The notes below the pieces were generated by a model. The model had not been told where the DNA came from. It ran no database searches and was given only the letters and a program-made list of their open reading frames with translations. A stretch of DNA of 30,727 nt. Origin: Phaeoceros laevis (Eukaryota > Anthocerotophyta > Anthocerotopsida > Notothyladales). Positions 22,641 to 30,727 of the stretch are shown piece after piece (position 1 is the first letter of the stretch; each line of letters starts with the position of its first letter). The position numbers and the translations under genes were made by a program. The DNA is taken from the NCBI GenBank assembly GCA_049999765.1, contig JBNGIQ010009488.1, forward strand, positions 106,233-136,959, in the 5' to 3' direction.

Positions 22641-23165
22641 GGCTGGCGGCAGCCCAGCTGCCGACAGATACTAAAAAAGCCCGCAGGGGCCTCAGCTGGA
22701 AAACCCTGGCTGCTATCCTGGCCTTGCTGCTCTCCTTTTACTACCCCCCGCCGCCATGGACGAGCATGTATGTATGCAGAATGCAAAGCAAGCCAAGCAG
22801 GGAGTGGTGGGTCACATGATATGGCGGTGCACAGGCCAGATGGTGGGATGGATGCAGATCCCAGCAAAGCCCAAGCAAGTTGCCAGCCTTCTCCTATGAC
22901 TGGCTCTGCTTTCTTTCATCCAAGTATGTAGTAGTAGTCTATGTGTCTTTTCCCCACAGTGCAGGAAGTGGTCATGCTGGATGCTTGCACACTCCTTGTG
23001 ATCGCTACTCGCCCTCCAGTCAACCGGATACCGGCCGTCCTCCCGCCTCGGATGCGCTCTTGCACCGCCCGTCCCGGTCATCCCCCTTCAACGTACGTCC
23101 TCCCGCTCCTGTTTGAAATGGGATCCCCTGTCGCATTAGGTCTTCTGGTGCGCCGTGCGCCGTGC
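22641..23165. promoter_or_regulatory. PDS5 upstream region
   Basis: This GC-richer stretch lies directly upstream of the PDS5 start codon and should contain its leader and promoter on the minus strand. Overlapping frames occur on both strands and none looks like a known protein. No TATA-like element was assigned. Confidence 0.45.
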
Positions 23166-23199
23166 GCCTTACACATCGCGACGCCTTACACATCGCGAC
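23166..23199. repeat. Perfect 17-bp tandem duplication
   Basis: GCCTTACACATCGCGAC occurs twice head to tail (23166-23182 and 23183-23199). Just before it GTGCGCC is repeated three times. The 56-bp duplication at 23233 begins shortly afterwards, so this is a cluster of local slippage or replication-restart duplications. Confidence 0.85.
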
Positions 23200-23232
23200 C
23201 TTCTCGTTGTTACCACGCGAAGACTACGCATC

Positions 23233-23344
23233 GCAACCTTCATTCTCGTTGTTTCCACAATTTAGATGGTCACGGTTGCTGCTACATGGCAACCTTCCTT
23301 CTCGTTGTTTCCACAATTTAGATGATGATGGTTGCTGCTACCCG
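23233..23344. repeat. 56-bp tandem duplication
   Basis: Two head-to-tail copies, 23233-23288 and 23289-23344, share the order GCAACCTTC, TCTCGTTGTTTCCACAATTT, GGTTGCTGCTAC. They differ at only a few positions, so the duplication is fairly young. No coding function is evident. Confidence 0.85.
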
Positions 23345-23345
23345 G

Positions 23346-23423
23346 AATGGCGGCGTGCGATTCCATCGTGGAGTCGGTATACCACCCCTCTTTACTACTG
23401 GCTCTGTACTACTACTACTATAG
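23346..23423. repeat. Dispersed repeat, copy A
   Basis: This segment runs from AATGGCGGCGTGC through GTGGAGTCGGTAT and CTCTTTACTAC to a short TAC run. The same order of blocks recurs at 25539-25614 in the same orientation, so both are probably fragments of one dispersed element. I do not recognise the family. Confidence 0.6.
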
Positions 23424-23873
23424 TGACTTCCACCACTCCTCAGCATGTGATAAGGAAAGATGCAAAGATATAGGTCCAAGACATAATTCAAAGCTGTAAA
23501 TTACCATTGAATAGGGTAAGTTTATATTGGTATCATAATAGAGCTACTTGTCATGTCCCTTTTCATGCACTTAGAGGCTAGACTTTAGAGCTTAACTTCA
23601 CACATATAATTTCTACTCCTACACACTTCTATGGCATACTAGACCTTGCTAGAGACGTGAAATACGCATGTAATTTATTATGCTATTGTCATTATTATCT
23701 TTGCCCAACTAGCTTACTTGCCATAATGTAAATTGATTTAACTTATTAGCCTGAGGTGGGTTAGATTTTAGGAAGTAACTCTATGGTTACTCCTGACAAC
23801 ATACTCATGAGTTGAGAGAAAATAGGCCCCAATGTTGCATTTGTTGCCAGCCAATTTGAACTTCGCGATAAGC

Positions 23874-23967
23874 CAGTTTTTGGCGACTTGGGCTCTTCAA
23901 AAATAAACAAGGGTACGAGGCAGTTTTTGGCGACTTGGGCTCTTCAAAAATAAACAAGGGTACAAGG
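23874..23967. repeat. 47-bp tandem duplication
   Basis: Copies at 23874-23920 and 23921-23967 both start CAGTTTTTGGCGACTTGGGC and differ at one base (GAGG against AAGG at the end). Near-identity implies a recent event. Confidence 0.92.
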
Positions 23968-24280
23968 CGGAAGCTATCGCTCCCTCTAAGAAACTAACTT
24001 AGTCTACCATGCTTTAAGTCGGTAAGTCAATCGTATATGTCCATGGTGTCATCTTCGAATCCTAAAAGTTCAACCCTCCTTCCTATGGCAGCCTGTGTGA
24101 GGTGAACAAGGGTAGGAGCTGTGGGGCTGTAGGGACGCTGCCTGCCCCAACCGGGCATACCACTACCTACCCCCCCAACCTGGCAGGCATTAGAGTAGAC
24201 TTAAGTGGTCAGCCAAGTGACATTGGGAATGGCCAACATGGTTTGCAGCAGTGACATCCACAATCGGATGATGTGCACAC

Positions 24281-24365
24281 CTATCTATGAGGTGGTGCTA
24301 CGACATGGACTCTGGTGCCCATCTATCTGTGAGGTGGCAGTACGACGTGGACTCTGAGGCGCCAT
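24281..24365. repeat. Degenerate 42-bp tandem repeat
   Basis: CTATCTATGAGGTGG at 24281 is followed 42 bp later by CTATCTGTGAGGTGG at 24323. Both are followed by a diverged TACGACATGGACTCTG / TACGACGTGGACTCTG block. It is more diverged than the neighbouring duplications. Confidence 0.75.
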
Positions 24366-24652
24366 GTTGGGGTGACAGTTGGTCACATCCTTAATGTGAA
24401 ATCCGATTCCACGTATATAGGGCTTAAATGCCATGTCGCGATACTTGTAACATATGGCACTAAGTCTCCGTAAACGCGAGGTCGGTGCATTAAGTTGCAT
24501 GAAACCTAAGATTTAAAGTTAGGCTAAGCCCACCTGAAAAATTAACCCCTACCAAACTAAGGGTATAATGAACTTACCCAAGAGGTAACTAGGTAGTTAC
24601 CTGAAGTAACCAAGAAAAATTCTACATCAGCTATGTTTACCAATTTGTGAAA

Positions 24653-24750
24653 GATGATGCCAAACAGCTTGATGACATCAAACATGTCACCACAGTTTAG
24701 GGATGATGCCAAACAGCTTGATGACATCAAACATGTCACCACAGTTTAGG
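24653..24750. repeat. 49-bp perfect tandem duplication
   Basis: Two copies (24653-24701 and 24702-24750) begin GATGATGCCAAACAGCTTGA and end CACCACAGTTTAGG with no difference that I can see. It lies just upstream of the gag-like fragment and may be part of the same decayed element. Confidence 0.92.
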
Positions 24751-24794
24751 ATTATCCCACCAAATACTCTTATGTTGTCCTGTTGTGCTTAAAT

Positions 24795-24917
24795 ATGAAC
24801 AAGATTTACAGATTGTACAAGTTCTTGGATGGACTGAAGCCTTGGGCACGAGACAAGGTGACAGAGAAAAATCCAGTTGACCTACAGGATGTCATGGTGA
24901 TTGCAGACCGCCAGTGA
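24795..24917 (+). pseudogene. Retrotransposon gag fragment
   Basis: A 40-codon stretch carries a block like the capsid region of plant LTR-retrotransposon Gag proteins: LYKFLDGLKPWARDKV, then NPVDLQDVMVIADRQ, then a stop. The FL-x-GLKP and the P-x-x-L-x-x-A/V spacing are characteristic of Ty3/gypsy-type gag. No protease, reverse transcriptase or paired long terminal repeats are visible nearby, so this is a short dead remnant. The similarity is judged from the motif only. Confidence 0.5.
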
Positions 24918-25374
24918 AATACAAGCCCACAAACTCATCGTGGGAGTCGTCGTTGGACGTACAGTGCTGCAGTCATGATAGTAGTTGTAGTCTTAATTCT
25001 CGTGGAAGTAAGCGTAAACGTGGTGTATGCTAAGGACCTCTTCAAACAACTAGTTGGGGCAGATTTCGCTGCCTCAGTTCGGCCACGAACTCCTGCAAAT
25101 GGCCGGAATTGCCCAAAATGTGGTTAAAATTGCCTCGGACCACCTCCTACGTGTAGTTGTTCATCCTACCTGGTTCTGACTTGGCTCCGACGTGGCATAC
25201 TCGAACTACGCATGGACGGAATCTGCTTCCCAACTGCCTCCTCCACCATATGTGATAAATCAAATCCAACAACGGGAGCCGGAGTAAAGTCGTTCTTAAG
25301 CATGTGGCAAATCAAGGTTTCATGACGTTGTAAATCGAAGTAAATGACTAGGGTTCATACCATAGTAAAGTCAT

Positions 25375-25456
25375 AGTAAACATTGTTTGATTTTTTACTT
25401 TTATCATTTGACTTTTAATATTTGACTTTTAACTTTTATATTTTAACTTTTGATAC
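25375..25456. repeat. Low-complexity TTTGACTTTTA tract
   Basis: Short imperfect repeats of the form ACTTTTA / TTTGACTTTTA fill this very T-rich stretch. It is simple sequence with no evident function. Confidence 0.65.
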
Positions 25457-25538
25457 AGTAATATAGGCCTAACAAACTAACATAGCTTAACCACCATAGA
25501 TGATTAGCTAGGTAGCTCGCTACCTTGCAAGTCTCAGA

Positions 25539-25614
25539 AATGGTGGCATGCTCAATTCTCTTGTGGAGTTGGTATAGCGCGGCTCTTTACTACTATTACT
25601 ACTACTACTACTAC
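25539..25614. repeat. Dispersed repeat, copy B, with TAC microsatellite
   Basis: This is the second copy of the element at 23346: AATGGTGGCATGC, then GTGGAGTTGGTAT, then CTCTTTACTAC. It ends in nine TAC-like triplets at 25588-25614, one of them TAT. The shared flank suggests the trinucleotide run belongs to the element and expanded differently in each copy. Confidence 0.65.
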
Positions 25615-25860
25615 CTCCCAAGGATAAATAAACCTCCATGTCTCTTAGTTCTATGGTTCTATTTATTCCCAGAATTTGTCAAGAAATCCTTAGTGGTGGT
25701 GAGCAAGATGGTTTATTTACCATGCTTCGTGAGAATATATTACGATCAAGCTTACTACATGCCTACACAGAAAATTGCTCTAACATAGTTCTTCTTTCCA
25801 TCTGAGTACACCTTTTTTGCAACACGGTAGTGGCCCTTGGGCCACCACCTCAAGGAGCCT

Positions 25861-25894
25861 CCTTTGGGAGGCCCTCTCCTTGACTTCCCAAAGG
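25861..25894. repeat. Short inverted repeat
   Basis: Arms CCTTTGGGA (25861-25869) and TCCCAAAGG (25886-25894) are perfect complements around a 16 nt spacer. No gene ends here, so it is not an obvious terminator. It may be a remnant of a small element. Confidence 0.6.
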
Positions 25895-27300
25895 GGGCCA
25901 AGCCGTGGGATGCAAGATCATCCTCACGGATGGTTTTAGCACCACAAATAGGAGGAAAAACTGTCCCTACAGATGCTTTTCATTCTCAACGATGAAGAGG
26001 CTCTGCTTCAGGCTGGGATCTCCAAGCGAGCCCTTGTGGTAACACACGGATTTTTCCGATCATCGGTTTTTAGCCACGTGTCCAAATTCCATCGGGAAAA
26101 GCCCAGCCGGTCTTGACGTCCTCCAACCATGGAAAAGAGCATTTTTTATCTCTACGGGGAGTTTTTCTCTCTATCTGACAAAGGACGAGGGTACAAAGGT
26201 CTACACTTTCCACCACCGACCAACCAATGCTGGTTGCTTGTACACGGTGGAATGTATGTTGAGCGGGTTCAGTTTGACTGCACACGTTTCGCATTGTACC
26301 AAGTGATCATCCTTATCACAAACTTGTGGACCATTTCGGACCCATAAGCACATAGTAAAGTTCTTCTTATTCTTGTGGTCCCTTTGGAAATAAAAGTTGC
26401 AAGGAAATGAAAGTTACAAAATAGTCGAGAATAGTTCAAAGGAGGGAAGGAAGGATTATTTATCGTGCATGGAGTTATAAAGACCGAACCAAACTATAAC
26501 AAAATATGGGCTTGAGTCCAACACAACCAGGGGTGTGTGTGTGTCCATATTTGAAGAGGTTTACTCGGTCCGTCACGTCCCCCTTTGCCCTGATTGGGCG
26601 CCCCCTAGCGACAGGGCGCAGGGTTTATTTTACTAAAAGCGTAAGCCACGGATCACCCATTTTGCATGGGTGTAGCACTTGGTAATTTCATCATGTTGGG
26701 AGAACAACACTAAGTGATCCCCTTTTCCCAAGTGATCCCCTTTTCCAAACTCGAGTGGATGGCTTTGATGAGTTGATGATTGAAAAGGAGCACCCGTTCA
26801 CTCTGCCGGACATTAGACTTTGGGCTGTGCGTCTTGCCATCTCCATGAGTCCATGTTCTCCCGTAAAACATTTTGGGGCTATAATATTGGAGCATTTTGT
26901 CGTTAGAGGTAAGGAGAGCGCAGTGCAACAAAAATTTACAAAATCATGTCACAATGAATTTAATGGAACGAAGTATAATAAAGTAGCTTTGTGAATGGGG
27001 TTGGAATTCGAATGGCTGCGTACGGCGCCATAAATGCAGAGGTGCAGACGAGGACAAGAGGTGGGATTGGACAGCACTTCCCAATGCCGTCTCACCGACG
27101 ACCCCCGTTCACCCGTTCCTCCTCGACGGAGGCTTTTGGCTCGGATCATGATGGACGCCAACGGGGCTGGATGCCAATCAGTGGATCCGTTAGAGCAGCC
27201 CAACCCACCCCATCACCCCATCATTCATTGTCTGTGGGCACAAACAGTAGTAGAGTAGGGTGCGTGAGTGTTTAGTGCTTAACATCCGTAAACAAGCCTG
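25895..27300. other. Intergenic, no gene recognised
   Basis: Frames up to about 95 codons occur on both strands but none resembles a known protein. An 18-bp tandem duplication (AAGTGATCCCCTTTTCC, 26712-26747) and a GCGCCC/GGGCGC inverted repeat near 26600 are the only local structures seen. The right end becomes GC-richer toward the leader of the ubiquitin ligase gene. Confidence 0.5.
26712..26747. repeat. 18-bp tandem duplication
   Basis: AAGTGATCCCCTTTTCC plus one base occurs twice head to tail at 26712-26729 and 26730-26747, with a mismatch only at the last base. It is a short, recent local duplication in non-coding sequence. Confidence 0.85.
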
Positions 27301-28161
27301 GCAGTGGAGTGGAGTAGAGTACTGTAGTAGCGGGCCGGTTCGAATCGTGGCCAAACCCGGGGCCAGCTCATCATCCCGGGCCGGAGCCCACGAGGGAATG
27401 CCAAACCAAATGCCCCGCCAAAGCCGAGCCACGGCAGGCAGAGAAGGCAGAGCGGAGCGGGCACTGCGGGGCAGGTCTCTCGATTCACCCGCGCCAACAA
27501 CTCCACCGCACACAACAAGCGCAGCAGCGCAGCTGGTGCAGCAGTCGTCGTCGGCATCGGCCATGGCTTCCCCCGCGGCCCTGCCGCTTCCCTACCTGCG
27601 CTGAGCCGCCAACCCCCAGCTGCAGCGGGGCGGGCGGACGCCTGCCCGGGGGGACGGCGGCCGCTGCTCTGCCTTCTTCTTCTGCTTCTTCTTCCTCCCC
27701 CCCATACCCGCTGCGGTGCTACTGTGCTGGCTCTGCGCTGATAATGGTGGTGCTGCTCTGCCGACTAGGGCATCGGCTGCGCGCAGATCTTTGATTCTCG
27801 CAACGCCCAGGCCGCAACTTCTTGGGATGAGGAGGCTGCGGTAGGTGGTCTGGGGCGTCGCGCATTTGCCACAATTTCGGCTTCCATGCCCCGGGCGGTC
27901 AGCCGGAGATCAGCTGCTTTCACTGCCGTCGTACTGTAGCATCCGAGGAGCAGATCGACCGGGGACAGCTCCTCTGGGAACAAGTAGCGGCAGCAGCAGC
28001 TCGAGGTTGGGAGATGAGGGAGCCGGAGGTCCAGGCCCGGCGTGGTTGATTGGAGATCTTTGCGCATGGCTGCCGCCAGGTGAAGTGGACGGGTTGATGG
28101 ACTGAAGGTCTCCGTGCAGTCTGGCAGTCTTCATCACCTGGTCACGCTAGGGGGGAAGAAG
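27301..28161 (+). promoter_or_regulatory. Promoter and long GC-rich leader of the SINA-type ligase gene
   Basis: Base composition becomes clearly GC-rich here, unlike the AT-rich spacer to the left. A pyrimidine tract of CTT units followed by a C run lies at about 27671-27703, a common feature of plant 5' leaders. Several ATG codons precede the ligase start. One opens a 13-codon frame at 27563-27604, another a 16-codon frame at 27744-27794. The exact transcription start, and whether the leader contains an intron, cannot be decided from sequence. Confidence 0.5.
27563..27604 (+). CDS. Possible upstream ORF (13 codons)
   Basis: A short frame, MASPAALPLPYLR and stop, starts in the context GCCATGG, which is a strong initiation context. 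It lies about 560 nt before the ligase start codon. If transcribed in the leader it could lower translation of the main frame. Transcription across it is assumed, not shown. Confidence 0.3.
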   Translation: MASPAALPLPYLR

Positions 28162-29419
28162 ATGGCCCCTGGAAGTACGTGTCATGAAATTCCCAAGTCC
28201 CCTGTGCGAGATGATGACAGCCCTCCCAGCGTCTCGGACACCGAGAGCACCATCACCACGGAAAGGGCAGAGAGGGGGGAAAGAGCGCCCAAATCTGCGC
28301 TTTCGGCACCAGCTAAGGCTGGTCTTACCCCTACAAGCAGTGTGCACGAGTTGCTTGAGTGTCCTGTCTGCACCAATTCCATGTACCCTCCCATACACCA
28401 GGTGAGAGCACTCTCTTTGCATGGCAGTTGATGTGGTTGATAGTGTTGTAGTGCCATGGCATCTGTGTTCACGCAAGAGACCATGTGGACCCGGAATCGG
28501 TGGTTGGTGGTTTTGGATTGTAGAATGCTCGTCCCAAGTTCTTATCGTAACCCATGGCACCGAATTTGTCTGCCTGCAGTGTCCAAACGGTCACACTTTG
28601 TGCTCCAGTTGCAAGTTGAGGGTTCACAACCGGTGCCCGACCTGCAGATATGAGCTTGGGAACATCAGATGCTTGGCCTTGGAAAAAGTGGCAGAGTCGC
28701 TGGAGCTCCCATGCCGATATCAGAGTCTTGGGTGCCCGGACATATTCCCCTACTACAGCAAGCTGAAGCATGAGGCTCAGTGCACATTTCGACCGTACAA
28801 CTGTCCCTACGCGGGATCGGAGTGCTCGATCACCGGTGATATTTCATCTTTAGTGGCTCATCTGAGGGATGAGCACAAGGTTGATATGCACAACGGCTGC
28901 ACATTCAATCATCGATATGTGAAGTCCAATCCTCAGGAGGTGGAGAATGCAACCTGGATGCTGACTGTGAGTACTAGACTGGCGAAGTTTGTGGGTTCAA
29001 AGATGCCGTTGTTGCATGTACCTGGAGATGTTGAGTGCCATCAGTCTGTGCCTTGAGTTACGTTTTCAGAATTGTGATGCTTTCTTGAACTCGTGCAGGT
29101 GTTCAACTGCTTTGGTCAGCATTTCTGTCTTCACTTTGAAGCTTTCCAACTGGGCATGGCCCCAGTGTACATGGCCTTCCTACGGTTTATGGGCGATGAC
29201 AATGAGGCCAAAAACTTCAGCTATAGCCTCGAAGTTGGAGCCAATGGTAGGAAGCTGAGTTGGCAAGGTGTCCCTAGGAGCATCCGGGACAGCCATAGGA
29301 AAGTGCGGGACAGTCATGACGGGCTCATCATCCAGAGAAACATGGCTCTGTTCTTCTCTGGTGGTGACCGCAAGGAGTTGAAGCTGAGGGTCACAGGGCG
29401 CATATGGAAAGAGCAATAG
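28162..29419 (+). CDS. SINAT: SINA/SIAH-type RING E3 ubiquitin ligase
   Basis: This cytosolic or nuclear E3 ligase of the seven-in-absentia family recruits an E2 through its RING and binds substrates through its C-terminal SINA domain. Exons are 28162-28401, 28580-28966 and 29099-29419, all joins phase 0 and GT-AG, giving 315 residues, normal for plant SINATs. The C3HC4 RING is complete: C67, C70, C81, H85, C88, C91, C99, C102. The two SIAH zinc fingers follow (LPCRYQSLGCP, HEAQCTFRPYNCP, HLRDEH). The substrate-binding and dimerisation domain runs from about 180 to the end (VFNCFGQHFCLHFEAF, FSYSLEVGANGRKLSWQG). The N-terminal 60 residues are acidic and Ser/Pro-rich, as in other plant members. 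The first intron falls inside the RING, between Q80 and C81. The ATG at 28162 fits the usual start of the family. The substrates of this copy cannot be inferred. Confidence 0.95.
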
Positions 29420-30727
29420 GGAAATGTCTCCACATCAGGAGATGCAGAGCAGCCAAAGCAGGTGCCAACAATCCGACTCAGCTGACGGTTGATGGAACTC
29501 ATGTTGAGTGTTCGATCAGTGGTTGCTCCAGAAGGTTCAGCAACATGCAGCAGAGGCTAAGCTTGAGAGAGCATCCCCAGCCGCCCCTTTAGGTCTCTTT
29601 CCCTCCCGAGTGATGATGGTGTTTAAACCTCCCACAAGTCGGGCCAACTTCCTTGCTTGCCTGGGAGCTTACTGTATACTGGTAGGAACGTTGCAGTTGA
29701 AGTTGGATGAAAATCTACAGACTAGTGAAACTTGTCACTTCTGGGTCCTGTGGAGGTTGATAGCGCGTTGGTAGGTAGGGCCGCCACAGAGTGTGAAAGG
29801 GGCTGGCAGGGGGCAGAGCTCAGCGGTGTATATGGTGACTTGCTGGGCCTCGTCCAGGCCGTTCGTTAAGTGAGATGCTGTAGTAATGAATAATCACACT
29901 TCCACGTTCTTGGACATCCAGATCTAGCTCCCAAAACTTGAGCAGTACTCATCCTTGTGCAGCTTCTTCCTCTGCAAGGTGCTCTCTAGGTCTGTGCTCA
30001 TAGCAGGTCAAATCGGATGATAATGATGAGATGACACATCTATGGGTTCACTTCAGCAAAGCTGTTGGGAAGCGAACCAGAAAAGAGCCCAGGTCGGGCT
30101 GGAAGGTGGCTGGCTGGATGTTGTCTGTTCACGTGAGCAGAGCTAAATACTGTAGTCTGGGTCACTCACAGCTGTGAAGTAGCTGGAGCGCGCCGGTACA
30201 GGCCTGGCTTCGACCTTGGCTCTGGCGGAGACTGACCCGTCATACGATTTTTGAGAATACTGTAGTCTGCTTGAGCTGGCATCCGGCCGGATGAAGGTGA
30301 AAGAAGAAGTGCGAATGGTGCCTAGGTTTTCACGCAGCCTGGCCTCAGGTCTACCGTGCCCATGTTTTCCCAATGCACCTATTCTACCTATTACAGTAGA
30401 GTACTGCAGTAGTCTACGTACTTGCTGGGAGGGAGTCCGTATTGTAGCGTGGCTCCCGGTTGACTCTTCGGCTTGTCGGGACCAACAATCTCTACGCCAA
30501 AACAGACCGGAATCCCATCGGTCCACCATTTTTCCTTTCATCCAACCCAAGGCTTGTATAACGAGGCCGTCCCATTTAACCATTTTACCCATTAGTTTCA
30601 TGCAATGCCAAACAACGCCCTCCAGCCGGACAAGATGACGTGGTCCAGCTCTGGCCATAGACTACTCTCCCCCCAAGGTTTTTCGGCTTGGCTGCTTTGG
30701 CATGTTATTCGAACTCGGGGTACATAC
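29420..30727. other. Right flank: ligase 3' UTR and unassigned sequence
   Basis: The first few hundred bases should be the ligase 3' untranslated region. Beyond about 29900 no protein family is recognisable. A 171-codon minus-strand frame (30143-30658) has a Trp/Arg-rich, low-information sequence and is judged non-coding. ATACTGTAGTCTG occurs twice, near 30148 and 30257. Confidence 0.5.

Noticed and set aside
26755-26994. A 79-codon plus-strand frame with fairly balanced composition.
   Set aside because: No family resemblance and no supporting exons; similar frames overlap it on the other strand.
27330-27352. GGTTCGAATC, like a tRNA B box or T-loop.
   Set aside because: No matching acceptor stem, A box or anticodon arm could be placed around it, so a tRNA gene is not supported.
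22641-27560. Searched for a hidden gene, CRISPR-like array or intact transposon in the large spacer.
   Set aside because: The repeats are only two-copy tandem duplications without regular spacers, and no transposase or reverse transcriptase was found beyond the short gag-like fragment.
30143-30658. A 171-codon minus-strand frame at the right edge.
   Set aside because: The sequence has no domain or family resemblance, is rich in Arg and Trp as expected of antisense or GC-biased noise, and shows no splice or start evidence.

Overview
This is nuclear DNA from a land plant. It holds five protein-coding genes with plant-type exon/intron structure, and the exon joins could be followed by reading phase and by family conservation. 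One gene is a MOK/LF4-type flagellar-length kinase, a family associated with ciliated cells and, to my knowledge, absent from flowering plants. Together with the plant-only families beside it (SBP-box, plant PDS5, SINAT), this points to a seed-free plant with swimming sperm. The mostly short introns (about 60-350 nt, longer in a few PDS5 introns) and close gene spacing favour a compact bryophyte or lycophyte genome. I cannot name the species.

Layout from left to right. An AT-rich flank (1-847) precedes an intronless mitochondrial dicarboxylate-carrier gene on the minus strand (848-1759). It diverges across about 1.2 kb from a twelve-exon MOK/LF4 kinase gene on the plus strand (about 2930-6379). 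That gene converges on an intronless 1144-residue SBP-box transcription factor gene on the minus strand (7673-11107). About 1.2 kb upstream lies a 32-exon PDS5 cohesin-cofactor gene, also minus strand (12345-22640). A repeat-rich 5.5 kb spacer (22641-28161) holds several young tandem duplications, a dispersed repeat pair, a gag-like retroelement fragment and the leader of the next gene. The last gene is a three-exon SINA/SIAH-type RING E3 ubiquitin ligase on the plus strand (28162-29419). The right flank shows no further recognisable gene.

The genes do not form a pathway. Their roles are metabolite transport, flagellar length control, transcription, sister-chromatid cohesion and protein turnover. 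The features most worth a second look are the flagellar kinase with its long unexplained C-terminal tail and in-frame introns, the absence of introns from the SBP-box gene, and a nonapeptide repeat array that forms much of the C-terminal end of PDS5. I found no RNA genes, CRISPR array or prokaryotic-style features.
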